Assembly (NCBI RefSeq): GCF_016756495.1
Contig: NZ_AP023243.1
Span: forward strand, 6,638,501-6,702,500
Direction of reading: 5' to 3'
Source of the DNA: Mesorhizobium sp. 113-3-3
Lineage (GTDB): Bacteria; Pseudomonadota; Alphaproteobacteria; Rhizobiales; Rhizobiaceae
DNA length: 64,000 nucleotides
This document shows, one piece after another, positions 1 through 9,416 of this stretch. The position numbers and the translations under genes were made by a program. Every line of letters begins with the position of its first letter. The first letter of the stretch is position 1. A model generated the notes under the pieces. The model worked only from the letters and a program-made list of their open reading frames with translations. It searched no databases and was not told the origin of the DNA.

Positions 1-495
1 GCCCAGCCGCTGGCGCTGACCGCCCGACAATTCGGACGGCAGCCTATGCATCATCTCGGGCGACATGCCGACTTTTCGGAGAAGGTCAGCGGCAAGCGCG
101 TTGCGCTGCTTCCGGCCGAGACGTTCAAAGTTCTCCACAGGCTCCGTAATAATTTGCCCGGCCTTGAGGCGCGGATTTAGCGACGAGTAAGGGTCCTGAA
201 AGACCATCTGCATCCGACGGCGCCACGCGTGGAGGGCGTCCTTCTTGAGGCCCGCAATGTCGGTCCCGTCGATCATCACGCGCCCGCTCGTTGGCTGCAC
301 GAGCCGCATCAAGAGCCGCGCCACGGTGGACTTGCCGCAACCGGATTCACCGACGATGCAAAGCGTCTCGCCCGCCTCGACGGAAAAGGATACATCTTCC
401 ACCGCCCGGATCACCGGAACGCTTTTCTTGAAGATCCCCGAGCCAAGCGGGTAGTGCTTGGTCAGATTCTCGACTTTCAGCAAAGGACCGTTCAT
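1..495 (-). CDS. Peptide ABC transporter ATP-binding protein, DppF/OppF type (partial)
   Basis: This is the second ATPase of a dipeptide/oligopeptide importer and would power uptake at the inner face of the cytoplasmic membrane. The leftward reading begins [18 protein letters not shown]. It carries a Walker A motif (GESGCGKS), a Q-loop ([14 protein letters not shown], typical of the DppF/OppF group) and the ABC signature (LSGGQRQR), after which the window edge cuts it off. About 165 codons are visible of a family length near 320, so Walker B and the C-terminal peptide-transporter extension are missing from view. The start ATG overlaps the stop of the upstream ATPase gene in an ATGA, which indicates translational coupling. 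It is the last visible gene of a five-gene leftward operon. Confidence 0.93.
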   Translation of the reverse strand, partial: MNGPLLKVENLTKHYPLGSGIFKKSVPVIRAVEDVSFSVEAGETLCIVGESGCGKSTVARLLMRLVQPTSGRVMIDGTDIAGLKKDALHAWRRRMQMVFQDPYSSLNPRLKAGQIITEPVENFERLGRKQRNALAADLLRKVGMSPEMMHRLPSELSGGQRQRLG

Positions 496-1499
496 GTGCC
501 CATGACCTCTTCGGCGCGCCAGCACGCCGCGGCGTGGCTCGAGCCGACATCACGCAGGGCGGGCGTCTTCTCGCGGCAAATATCGATCGCGAACGGGCAG
601 CGAGGCGCGAAGCTGCAGCCCATAATGGGCTCGCGCAGACTTGGCACGATGCCGGGGATTTCCGGAAGGCGGTGCTGACGGCCGCGCCGCGGATCAGGCA
701 CCGATCGCATCAGGCCCTGAGTGTAGGGATGCGCCGGACGCGCAAACAGATCTATCACGTTCGCCTGCTCAACGATCCGGCCAGCGTACATCACGATCAC
801 GCCTTGGCATGTCTCGGCCACAACGCCAAGATCATGCGTGATGAACATCACGGCCGTTCCCGTGCGCTCTTTCAGATCGATGATGAGCCGCAGGATCTGC
901 GCCTGGATAGTAACGTCAAGCGCAGTCGTTGGCTCGTCGGCGATCAACAGTTCCGGCGAGCAGGCCAGCGCCATGGCGATCATGGCGCGCTGGCGCATGC
1001 CACCCGACATTTCGTGGGGATAATTATTGACGCGACGCTCGGGATCCGCGATGCGCACGACCCGGAGCATCTCTTCGGCCTTTGCCATGGCCACCGAGCG
1101 GGACGCTTTTGTATGGATCTGCACCGCCTCGGCGATCTGGTGGCCGACCGTATAGACCGGGTTCAGGCTCGTCATCGGCTCCTGGAAGATCATGGCGATC
1201 TGGTCGCCGCGAATCTTTCGCATCTCGGGATCAGACAGTTCTAGGAGGTCGCGTCCGCGAAAACGGATCTCGCCGCCGACGGTCTTGGCGCTCAGCTTCG
1301 GCAGCAGGCGAAGGATGGAGAGAGCGGTAACGCTCTTTCCGCATCCGGATTCGCCGACGACGCCGAGGGTCTCGCCTTTTTTCACCTGGAAGCTGATGCC
1401 GCCCAGGGCACGGGTGACGCTTTCTTCGCCGTAAAAGTGTGTCTCAAGGTCTCGAACGTCGAGAAGCACGTCGTTTCCCGCGGCTTGGTGCATCTGCAT
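492..1499 (-). CDS. Peptide ABC transporter ATP-binding protein, DppD/OppD type
   Basis: First ATPase of the peptide importer. From the chosen start ([18 protein letters not shown]) the protein is about 335 residues, normal for DppD. Walker A is GESGCGKS, the signature is MSGGMRQR and Walker B is LLIADEPTT. The C-terminus has the extension found in peptide and nickel transporters, with the conserved [11 protein letters not shown] cysteine segment. An upstream in-frame start would add 28 residues, but these would overlap the permease gene and do not look like family sequence. The gene begins two bases before the permease stop codon and ends in an ATGA overlap with the next ATPase gene. Peptide class cannot be read from sequence. 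Confidence 0.95.
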   Translation of the reverse strand: MQMHQAAGNDVLLDVRDLETHFYGEESVTRALGGISFQVKKGETLGVVGESGCGKSVTALSILRLLPKLSAKTVGGEIRFRGRDLLELSDPEMRKIRGDQIAMIFQEPMTSLNPVYTVGHQIAEAVQIHTKASRSVAMAKAEEMLRVVRIADPERRVNNYPHEMSGGMRQRAMIAMALACSPELLIADEPTTALDVTIQAQILRLIIDLKERTGTAVMFITHDLGVVAETCQGVIVMYAGRIVEQANVIDLFARPAHPYTQGLMRSVPDPRRGRQHRLPEIPGIVPSLREPIMGCSFAPRCPFAIDICREKTPALRDVGSSHAAACWRAEEVMGT

Positions 1500-1500
1500 G

Positions 1501-2382
1501 TCAGCGCCTCCGGTTGGCGCGGGGATCGAATAGGTCGCGCAGGCCGTCCCCGAGTAGGTTGACGGCAAGGACCATGACGGCAAGGCAGATCCCGGGCGCG
1601 AAGATCGTCAATGGCGCGATGGCGAGATATAGGCGCGAACTGGCGATCATGTTGCCCCAGCTGGGGATCTCGGGTGGCACGCCCACGCCGAGGAAGCTCA
1701 GCCCCGCCTCCGTCAGGATCGCGCTGGCGCAGACAGTAGCGCCCTGGACCATCAGCGCAGGAATGGTACTCGGCAGGATATGCCGCCACAGCACCTTGGG
1801 CAGTCGCGCACCGCCGCAAAGCGCGGCCTCCACATAGGGACGCTCGCGAACCCCCAGAACCACCGAACGAACAAGCCGCGCGACGGCTGGCGTCTCGGGG
1901 ATCGCGATGGCGACGATGAGGATGCCGATTCCCGGTCCTGTTAGAGAGATGAGCGCAATAGCCAGCAAGATCGTCGGGATCGACATCAGGCCGTCCATAA
2001 CCCGCATGACGACGTTGTCGAAGCTGCGGCTGTAACCTGCGATGACACCAATCAGGAGCCCGACAACGGCGGCGCTCGCTGCCGACAGCAGCCCGACCAC
2101 GAGGGAGATGCGGGCGCCGAAGATCGTTCGCGCAAACACATCCCGGCCTAGATTGTCGCTTCCGAACCACATCTCAGCTGACGGCCGCTGGAGGCGCTTG
2201 AACGGATCCATGTTCACCGGATCGCCGGCGTAAAGTGGGGCAGCGAGCGACAGAATGATCAGGAGCGCCAACAGGCCGCCGCCGATCATGACCAGCGGAT
2301 GACGCCTTGCCAGACGGGGAAGGTCAGATATTCGCAGGCGGCCTGTAGGGACGTATTCAACTGGTGCGGACAAAATCGTCAT
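1501..2382 (-). CDS. Peptide ABC transporter permease, DppC/OppC type
   Basis: Inner-membrane permease of 293 residues. The N-terminal cytoplasmic stretch is followed by a first membrane segment ([22 protein letters not shown]) and the DppC hallmark HFGTD-like motif, here [14 protein letters not shown]. Five further hydrophobic segments follow. The EAA loop that docks on the ATPases is [20 protein letters not shown]. The length matches the family. The gene is one base from both neighbours in the operon, so it is co-transcribed with the other permease, the ATPases and the binding protein. Confidence 0.95.
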   Translation of the reverse strand: MTILSAPVEYVPTGRLRISDLPRLARRHPLVMIGGGLLALLIILSLAAPLYAGDPVNMDPFKRLQRPSAEMWFGSDNLGRDVFARTIFGARISLVVGLLSAASAAVVGLLIGVIAGYSRSFDNVVMRVMDGLMSIPTILLAIALISLTGPGIGILIVAIAIPETPAVARLVRSVVLGVRERPYVEAALCGGARLPKVLWRHILPSTIPALMVQGATVCASAILTEAGLSFLGVGVPPEIPSWGNMIASSRLYLAIAPLTIFAPGICLAVMVLAVNLLGDGLRDLFDPRANRRR

Positions 2383-2383
2383 A

Positions 2384-3325
2384 TCAATACCGTATACGGG
2401 GATCGATCAAGGTGTACGCCAGATCGACCGTGAGATTGATAAGGACGTACAGACCCGAAGTCAGGATGAGCACACCTTGAATGATCGGATAGTCGCGGTT
2501 GTTGACCGCATCGACGACCAGGCGACCGATACCGGGGATGTTGAATACCGTTTCCGTGAGGACGACCCCGCCGATCAGATAGGCGAAGCTTATGCCGATC
2601 ACGGTCAGGATCGGGACGCCGGCATTCTTTAAGGCATGATGAAAAAGCATGGCATAGGACGACGCGCCCTTGGCGGCGGCCGTTCGCATATAGTCTTCCG
2701 ACAAGACCTCGAGCATGCTCGCCCGCGTAACCCGGGCGATGAAGGCGATGTAGCCAAGACCTAAAGTCACGGTGGGAAGGATGAGATGCACAAACCAAGG
2801 CCCGAGGCCGCCATCGATCGACACATATCCCTGGACCGGCAGCCAGCGTGCACTGATGGCGAGCACGTATATGAGAAAGAAGCCGACGACAAATACCGGG
2901 ACAGAAAAACCAAGCGTAGCGAATGCCGTCAGGATGCGATCAACAAGACCGCCAGTTCGCCACGCGGCAAGGATGCCGAAAGAGACCCCGACCGTGACCG
3001 AAAGGATCATCGTCAAGATCGAAATGGAAAGTGTCGGTTCCAGCCGCTGCGAGATCAGTTCGGAAACGGGTCGACCCGTCAAAATTGAAGTCCCGAGATC
3101 GCCGCCGAGGACGCTGAGCGCCCAATGTACGAACTGAACGGGCAGCGGTTGGTCTAGTCCCAGTTGTTCGCGAATAGCGGCGATCATCTCTGGCGTGCCC
3201 TTATTGCCGGCGATGATGGTTGCCGGGTCACCAGGCGCCAGCCTGAGAAGCAGAAAGACGAAAATCCCGACGATCGCCATGACCGCGATGGTCGATACCA
3301 TCCTGCGCAGGATGTAAGTGGCCAT
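2384..3325 (-). CDS. Peptide ABC transporter permease, DppB/OppB type
   Basis: Inner-membrane permease that pairs with the DppC-type subunit. I start it at MATYILRRMVSTIAVMAIVG because that is the classical DppB N-terminus; a longer in-frame reading would run back into the binding-protein gene. The protein is 313 residues. It shows the family motif RLAPGDPA, the periplasmic loop with EQLGLDQPLPVQFVHW, the EAA loop (YMRTAAAKGASSYAMLFHHALKNA) and a typical C-terminus, LAYTLIDPRIRY. It starts five bases after the binding-protein stop codon. Confidence 0.95.
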   Translation of the reverse strand: MATYILRRMVSTIAVMAIVGIFVFLLLRLAPGDPATIIAGNKGTPEMIAAIREQLGLDQPLPVQFVHWALSVLGGDLGTSILTGRPVSELISQRLEPTLSISILTMILSVTVGVSFGILAAWRTGGLVDRILTAFATLGFSVPVFVVGFFLIYVLAISARWLPVQGYVSIDGGLGPWFVHLILPTVTLGLGYIAFIARVTRASMLEVLSEDYMRTAAAKGASSYAMLFHHALKNAGVPILTVIGISFAYLIGGVVLTETVFNIPGIGRLVVDAVNNRDYPIIQGVLILTSGLYVLINLTVDLAYTLIDPRIRY

Positions 3326-3330
3326 TGTGC

Positions 3331-4929
3331 TCAGGCCTTCTGCATGTTCCACATCGGGGTGAGCCCCGGCATGCCAATGAGGCCGGTCAGCGCTTTGCGA
3401 CGCGCGATTGGCGAGACAACTGAACCCAGAAGAACGGTGCCAACGAAATTCCAATATTCCTGTTGCATCTTGCGGGCCAGTGCCTTGCGTTCTTCGAGCG
3501 TTTCGACAACCGCCCATTTGGCGCGAAGAGCCTCATATTCATCGCTCTTCGGCCAGCCCAACCAACCCTCTTCGCCATTCGCGCTTAGAGTGGGGTTGCC
3601 GCCTGCATCGCTGCGCTCGTAATCGGACTCGTACGTCTCGAATATGCTCCAGCCGCCGTTCTCAACGGGGCCCTTGTTCCTTAAGCGGGCGGAAAATCCG
3701 GCGCTGTCGCTCGGCGCAAGCTCGGCATTGACCCCAATCTTGCGCAGCGTGGCCGCCAGTAACTGCATGGCATTGTTGTCAAACGGATCGCTCGTCGCTT
3801 GGAGAAGGATGACCTTCTCGCCGGCGTATCCCGCCTCCTTGAAGAGCTGCTTGGCCTTTTCCGGGTCGCCACCTTTCTTGTACCACCCCGTGTTTTCGTC
3901 GTTGGAATAGGGCGTATGGTTGCCGAATACCGAAGTAACAGTGCTGATGTATTCTGGGGGAAAGGTGGTACGCATGAATGCCTCCTGATCGATCAGGTAA
4001 AGCATCGCCTGGCGCGCCTTTACGTTGTCGAACGGCTTCTGCAGACAGTTCATGCGCATGAAATATACATTGCCCGCCTTGTTCAGGACCTGGAGTTCAA
4101 GGTTGGAATCGCTCTCGATCGCTGGGTAAAGATCGGCAGGTGGGCTTGAGAGGAAATCGACCTCGCCCGACTGCAAGGCAGAAAAGGCAGTCTGCTGATC
4201 GGCAATATTATCCCAGATGACGCGATCGACGTTCACGACCTTCCCGCCGGAGAATCCGTCTGACGCTTCGCTGCGTGGTACGTATTGTTCGTTGCGATCG
4301 TAGGTGAAGCTCGCGCCCGGCTTGGCAAGAGCATCGTTGAACTTGAACGGCCCAGATCCAATGTTCGCGTTTACTTCCTCGGTGGCTGGGTGATCTGCAT
4401 CCTTCTCGCGCATGATGAACAGGCACGGGGTAGACGCTTTGCCCAGGATGTCGAGCAGAGTCCCCAGGGGCTCCTTGAGTGCGATCGTGAAGGTTTTGTC
4501 GTCGATTTTCGAGATGTCGCTCGCCCGCGCCATGATTAATTGTCCGCCGGGATCCACCTGGCCCCAGCGACGGATCGATGCGACACAGTCCGCTGCAGTG
4601 ACGGGAGTGCCGTCGTGCCAGCCCAAGCCATCCCGGAGCTCAAGCGTATATTTCTTCTTGTCATCGGAAACGCCCCATTTCCCTACCATTTGCGGCTGAG
4701 GCATCAACTTGGAATCAAGCGCAAACAGCGTGTCGTAAATCGCCAAGCCATGATTGCCGCTTGAGTAAGCGGTAGAAACGATCGGATCGAAGACGCTGGG
4801 CATACCCATAACCATCCGCACCGTCCGCGCAGCGGTTGGCTCTGTTCCTGCCCGCAGGACTGAAGGAATCGACAAAGCCGCTCCAGCGGCCAAGCCTACC
4901 TTAATGAGGTCGCGTCGAGAGATTGTCAT
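3331..4929 (-). CDS. ABC transporter substrate-binding protein, family 5 (peptide type), Tat signal
   Basis: Periplasmic solute-binding protein of 532 residues and first gene of the leftward operon. The N-terminus SRRDLIK (residues 4-10) matches the twin-arginine consensus. It is followed by a hydrophobic stretch and a likely cleavage after LRA (about residue 27), so export in folded form by the Tat pathway is likely. The rest has SBP family 5 features: YDTLF, YTLELRDGLGWHDGTPVTAADC and GSGPFKF. Proteins of this family bind peptides, but also opines, nickel, heme or sugars, so the ligand is open. A purine-rich ribosome binding region lies just upstream. No promoter could be assigned with confidence. 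Confidence 0.94.
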   Translation of the reverse strand: MTISRRDLIKVGLAAGAALSIPSVLRAGTEPTAARTVRMVMGMPSVFDPIVSTAYSSGNHGLAIYDTLFALDSKLMPQPQMVGKWGVSDDKKKYTLELRDGLGWHDGTPVTAADCVASIRRWGQVDPGGQLIMARASDISKIDDKTFTIALKEPLGTLLDILGKASTPCLFIMREKDADHPATEEVNANIGSGPFKFNDALAKPGASFTYDRNEQYVPRSEASDGFSGGKVVNVDRVIWDNIADQQTAFSALQSGEVDFLSSPPADLYPAIESDSNLELQVLNKAGNVYFMRMNCLQKPFDNVKARQAMLYLIDQEAFMRTTFPPEYISTVTSVFGNHTPYSNDENTGWYKKGGDPEKAKQLFKEAGYAGEKVILLQATSDPFDNNAMQLLAATLRKIGVNAELAPSDSAGFSARLRNKGPVENGGWSIFETYESDYERSDAGGNPTLSANGEEGWLGWPKSDEYEALRAKWAVVETLEERKALARKMQQEYWNFVGTVLLGSVVSPIARRKALTGLIGMPGLTPMWNMQKA

Positions 4930-5364
4930 CTTCCATTTCCCCCTTTTTTGGCTGTCTCATCGTCCAATCGATGTTCAAGTGCAGCCGAGCGTACGTCAAA
5001 TTCAGTCTGTGTATCGCGGTCATCTGGTTTTGAGATGGCGAAGCTGTACATGCGCACCCAAATGCCGCAACGGGCAGCGTAGGTCCAATTGTAGGCACCA
5101 ACGGGTCCGGCAAGGCCGTCGGGAAGAATGAGGTGTTCGAAGGCTCTTTTGTATAGCCTCGACAGCATTAGAGAAATGGGGACAGATGGGGTGGACGCCC
5201 CTTCCCGGCACGATCGTGCCAAAGTGGCGGCGTTGCATACCATCAGTCCTGCAAATTAGCTTCTGGGGCGGCCCATCGATGACTTTCATGTTGAGGAGCA
5301 GGCCTCCCTCTCCTTCGAAAGCATTCTGAAAAAAACTCGACGTGGTACACATGGCCAGCTACAT
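4930..5364. other. Intergenic region upstream of the peptide importer, no gene recognised
   Basis: It lies between the importer's first gene and the pyruvate carboxylase remnant. Short open frames exist on both strands, but none has a ribosome binding site together with a recognisable protein. The promoter of the leftward operon should lie in the right-hand part. No clear operator repeat was seen. Confidence 0.5.
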
Positions 5365-5952
5365 CCCGGAGATTATAGATCAGCCGCAGATCCTTGGCAC
5401 CGATCTGGTCGCCGCTTTGACCAGCACTTCGGCAATTGTCCCGTCGCGCTCCGCATGCAGCGTCGTCTCATCTTCATCATCTTCATCGCCCTTTTTGCAG
5501 CGCTGTCGGGCAACCGCCGGGCGACTGGCCGAGATCGCCGCGCAGCATCGAGACGATCGAATCCGGAAAGGCGGCATCCCTGGCCGGATTTTCGACATCG
5601 GCAACCGTCAGATCCTGGCTGACCATCATCAATGCCCATGTCGCCGACGACCTTGGACGACGGCGTCACCTTGACGATGTTGCCGAATATCAGGTTGACG
5701 TCGTGATGGCGCCACCTTGTGCCAGCGTGTCTCAAGCCCGACCGAGCGGGCCTGTCCCTTGAATTTGGTGAATTCGTGCAGGTAGACTTCTGGAGCCGGT
5801 CCCTTGAGGTCGCTTTCGAAGGCAGCATACTGGTTGCGCACCGCCTCTCAGTAGAAGGGGACTTTGCGGATCCATTGCGGGTCGAGACCCAGGTTGCGTT
5901 CGGTGGCTTTCAATGCCTCGACGATCGAAACCAAGCAAGGCTGCGATGACGA
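5365..5952 (-). pseudogene. pyc: Pyruvate carboxylase remnant (C-terminal region)
   Basis: Reading leftward through three frames recovers pieces of the carboxyltransferase/biotin-carrier part of pyruvate carboxylase in the right order. They are QPCLVSIVEALK...GLDPQWIR, RNQYAAFESDLKGP.EVYLHE, IFGNIVKVTPSSKVVGDM, a VADVEN...AFPDS segment, DGTIAEVLVKA and GDQIGAKDL. A tryptophan codon before EAVRNQYAAF has become TGA (5848-5850). At least three frameshifts separate the blocks, and the biotinyl-lysine region is damaged. The normal enzyme is about 1150 residues; only some 190 codons of similarity remain and there is no start. This is clearly a dead fragment. Confidence 0.85.
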
Positions 5953-6150
5953 CCGATGCGAATCCGGCTTTCGCACGGGTCGACAAGCGTTCGGCGTGCG
6001 TGCTCGATCGCCGTTCGTGCGGCGATCGAGGTGAAAGTGGCCAGAAATTATGTGGCAGCCAAGCTCACCAGCACAATCGAATGGCAGGCTTCTGGCGCAC
6101 GCCGCCACATATCCAGGTCCGGCTAACAAAAACGGATCGGCACCATCTGT

Positions 6151-7557
6151 TCATGCACCAGCGATAGCGACGGGCATTAAAATCCCGCTCCGCCCAACGT
6201 TCATCACCGCATCGAAACTTGCGCGCGACTGAAAGCCTGCTAGGCGGCCACCGAACACATAACAATCAATTCCATACGCCATTTTCTTGATCAAGCGGGT
6301 TGGTGGGTGCAGAGCCATCACCTCTCCGGGCCTGACGTACTCTTGAACGACGTATGGGTTGCGGGCGGCCCGTTCAATGTGATCCTCCCACACCTCTGAG
6401 GGTGTGAGGCACCCAACCAAGACATGCTCGCCACGCGTCGCATTAGAGGGCTTCAGAACAAGATTCGCCTTATTCTCCCGGATGTAACCGATAAGCTCGA
6501 TCCGGCGCCGTTCGGGGTTGGTTGTTACTCCCGCTCTAACAAGACGGGTCCAAGGAATGTGGCGTGCAATAAGCTCCACCTGCTCGGCGTTGAAGCTCGA
6601 ACTGAAACGATCATCGCTGAGTACAGCAAGGATCGCCTTATCAGATAATATCCACTGGGAGATCCAAGAGTTTATTGAGACAACTTCTTGAGCTGCACAC
6701 GCGTCTAAGTAATCTTTGCATTCACTATATTTGTATATTTCTCTGACATCGAGTTTATTATAAATAAGCTCAATGCGCTCACCGTCCGGACCGAATAACC
6801 CATGAGGTGTTCTCTTCATCGCAGTTATGTCCAGCAATGCTGCTTTGACGCCGGCGTCTCTTAGACCGCCCACAATCCAATCTACTTCGTTGGTATAACG
6901 GCCGCGAAAATTGACTACGGCGGCGGTTGCGAGCTCGCAACCAGTTGCAGCGCGATAGGCAGACACCAGTTCCCGAACAAAGCAGTTCGGATCTTTCGCG
7001 AAAGGCTGCTTACTCACGTCAAGTGCCAAGCCCTGTGCCAATGGATTAGGTATACGGCTCCAGACATTTGCGGCGAGGCCGTTCTGAATAACGCCGCCCG
7101 GCCCTTCAGCATTCGTTTCAATTATCTTATAGTATCCATCGCTGCCGAACAGGCCGTCCAGTCGGCATATCCTAACAATCGGCCGATTTTTTGGCAGAGG
7201 AGTAATCCAATGCCACAAATGTTTGTAGGCTGGGAACAGATCCTGTACCTCTTCATTGCAACAATACAGCTCAGCGGCGACATCAAGGATCTTGACCACA
7301 CCCTCAACGATAGCGCCGAGGCGGTTTTCCAGATCGCAATCTATTGCAAGGGGCCGGAGACATACGGGATACGCCCGCCCCTCAAAGTGCATGCCCGCCT
7401 CTGCAATGGCGCTGGAAAGTTCGTCTTGAGCACCCCAGATAGCGGCCGAATCGCAAGTTGCGAGCTCGCAGAGCCGGCGCTCAATTCGTGCATCAGTCTC
7501 GCTGATTGCAGGCACTATTGCAATTTCCGCGGGGACCGACCCTACCTGAGTTGTCAT
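6151..7557 (-). CDS. Putative circularly permuted ATP-grasp ligase
   Basis: A 468-residue soluble protein with a good ribosome binding site (AGGAG, six bases before ATG). I do not recognise an exact family. Several blocks resemble circularly permuted ATP-grasp and glutathionylspermidine-synthase-like enzymes: RICRLDGLFG followed by IIETNAEGPGGV (about residues 130-155, compare E-x-N-A-D-x-P), NLVLKPSNATRGEHVLVG (about 385-400, a likely ATP-binding lysine and glycine-rich loop) and YVVQEYVRPGEV (about 425). Such enzymes join a carboxylate to an amine using ATP. The gene stands alone, facing away from an EctB-like aminotransferase gene 1.9 kb away, with IS66 debris between. A role in making an amino-acid conjugate is inference. 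Confidence 0.6.
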   Translation of the reverse strand: MTTQVGSVPAEIAIVPAISETDARIERRLCELATCDSAAIWGAQDELSSAIAEAGMHFEGRAYPVCLRPLAIDCDLENRLGAIVEGVVKILDVAAELYCCNEEVQDLFPAYKHLWHWITPLPKNRPIVRICRLDGLFGSDGYYKIIETNAEGPGGVIQNGLAANVWSRIPNPLAQGLALDVSKQPFAKDPNCFVRELVSAYRAATGCELATAAVVNFRGRYTNEVDWIVGGLRDAGVKAALLDITAMKRTPHGLFGPDGERIELIYNKLDVREIYKYSECKDYLDACAAQEVVSINSWISQWILSDKAILAVLSDDRFSSSFNAEQVELIARHIPWTRLVRAGVTTNPERRRIELIGYIRENKANLVLKPSNATRGEHVLVGCLTPSEVWEDHIERAARNPYVVQEYVRPGEVMALHPPTRLIKKMAYGIDCYVFGGRLAGFQSRASFDAVMNVGRSGILMPVAIAGA

Positions 7558-7800
7558 GAGCAGCTCCTATCCAGTTGCCTTATTGCCATTGCGCTTGCGA
7601 GACCCACACATCTTGAGGCAGCGCGCGAGCTAGGGACCGACCCGCTCTGGCAGTCAGAAGGCCGCCAGAGCGTACGAATCTCAGCTTGGTAGCCGTTCCG
7701 TGGCGGGTGATTTGTATCCGTTGGTCGCTGACAGGACTTTGAAAATAGTGCGTTGACGCTTTTTAGAAACTGCCAAATCTGGTGGCTTTGCGGTAGGCGC

Positions 7801-9190
7801 TCATTTCCCCCACGTTGACGGCCGCTGCAACAACTGATCGTCGCTTTCAGACGACGCGTCGGGTCGGGCTGCGGCGGCTTTGAGGAAGTTGAAGGGCAGG
7901 AGATCGTCGATAGCTACGTTCTCGGGGCGCTGAGGCAGTTCAGTGAGGACGTGGCGCTAACGGCTCGACGCCACAGGCGCGGCAGGTCAGCACGAGCTGT
8001 AGACGATGGCGCTGGCCGCCTTGGCTCCGTCGACGGTATCGCTGAACAACCAACTCTTCCTGCCAGTTGCAAAAATCCTGATGTCGCGCTCCAGAAGATT
8101 GTTGTCGATCGGCATGCTGCCGTCCCCGGTGTAACGCGTCAGATGGTCCCACTGGGTTCAGTGTGTAGGACACGGCGTCGCCGAGCTTGCTGTCAGGCAA
8201 GACCTTTGGGCGATTTCATCGAGCCATACCTTGAGAGCATGGAGGATGGGGACACTATGTTGCTGGCGGAAGCGGCGAATGCATTCGGCCTGTGTTTCAC
8301 CCTTCTCCGGTATCCGTCCCGCGCCTGCCTTTCAACCCGGTAGAGCTGTTCGAAGAACCGGAGCGCCTGTTCCGGCGGCCCGTTCTCGCTTTGAGGGCAT
8401 CGACGAAGCGCCGCCTCGAATGGGCCATGCATCCAAGATGCGTTGCCCCTTCCAGCGTGCGCCAGGCGGAATAGCCGTCGCTCATTACTATGCCGCGGTA
8501 ATCGCCGAGGAAGGCCTGCGGGTGTATCTGGCCGCGGCCCGGCTGATAAGCGAGCAGCACGATCGGCTCGTCACTGTTCTCGCTGCTCCGGTAAGCCCAC
8601 ATATATGACGTGCTGGCGGCCTCTCTGTCCATTTCCTTCAGCACCTCTGGACCGTGGTCTCGTCACCATGGATGAGGGGCTGCGATCTGAGCCGCAGCTT
8701 CAGCGCGTCATAGATGCTGGAGAGATTTTTTTTCGCTCGAGCCGATCACCCAATGGCCCAGAGCGCCTCGGCTGACAGGGAACGCCGGCGCGCTCGAATG
8801 CCTGCGCCAGGCGGTAGAGCGGTGTGCCGTCGACATACTTATGAACGAGCGCGAATGCCCGAGTCGAGGCCGTAGCGATGCTGCCCGGCAAAGGTTGCGT
8901 GGGCATCGGCACGATCACGACCGGCGTGTTGATCCCGGTGCGGTCGCAATGACGGCAAGCATATTTGAACCGCACATTCTGCAGGACCTTCGCCTTCACC
9001 TCGATATGAAGTTGCTCGGTAACGGTCTCGACCATGCGATGCATCTGGTGACGGCAGCAACGACAAGCCTTCTGGGCGTCGGGAAGGTCATACTCGACAC
9101 GCTCGCGCGGCAGGTTTTCCGGCAAGGCCTTGCGGCCGAATGGGACATGGCCGTTCCTCTCAGCGAATTTGAAGTACCTTTAGCTCGCGA
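7801..9190 (-). pseudogene. IS66-family transposase TnpC remnant
   Basis: Leftward blocks match the IS66 large transposase: LPRERVEYDLPDAQKACRCC with the zinc-binding CxxCxxH region, FKYACRHCDRTGI, LIHGDETTVQ, YQPGRGQ...FLGDYRGIVMSDGYSAW and a C-terminal end DDLLPFNFLKAA with a stop at 7801-7803. The blocks lie in at least three frames and the coiled-coil N-terminus is missing. No terminal repeats were found. It separates the ATP-grasp gene from the aminotransferase gene. Confidence 0.85.
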
Positions 9191-9416
9191 GAAATATGAC
9201 TGTTGCAGAAAATTCTAAATCTTTAACTCAACGAAGGCGCATCCTGAGTATTATGGCCCGCGCTTAGATTTCGACCGTGCCGGTTCCGCCAGCGCTCACA
9301 AACACGATCTCGGCTGCGGGCTTGCGGAGCGCGACGGAGGCCCGCCAGATTCGCCGAGCGGGCACCATGCAACGCCGCCCCCGCCGGAGGCTGCAAATTC
9401 GAGAGAGTTCGTCTCC

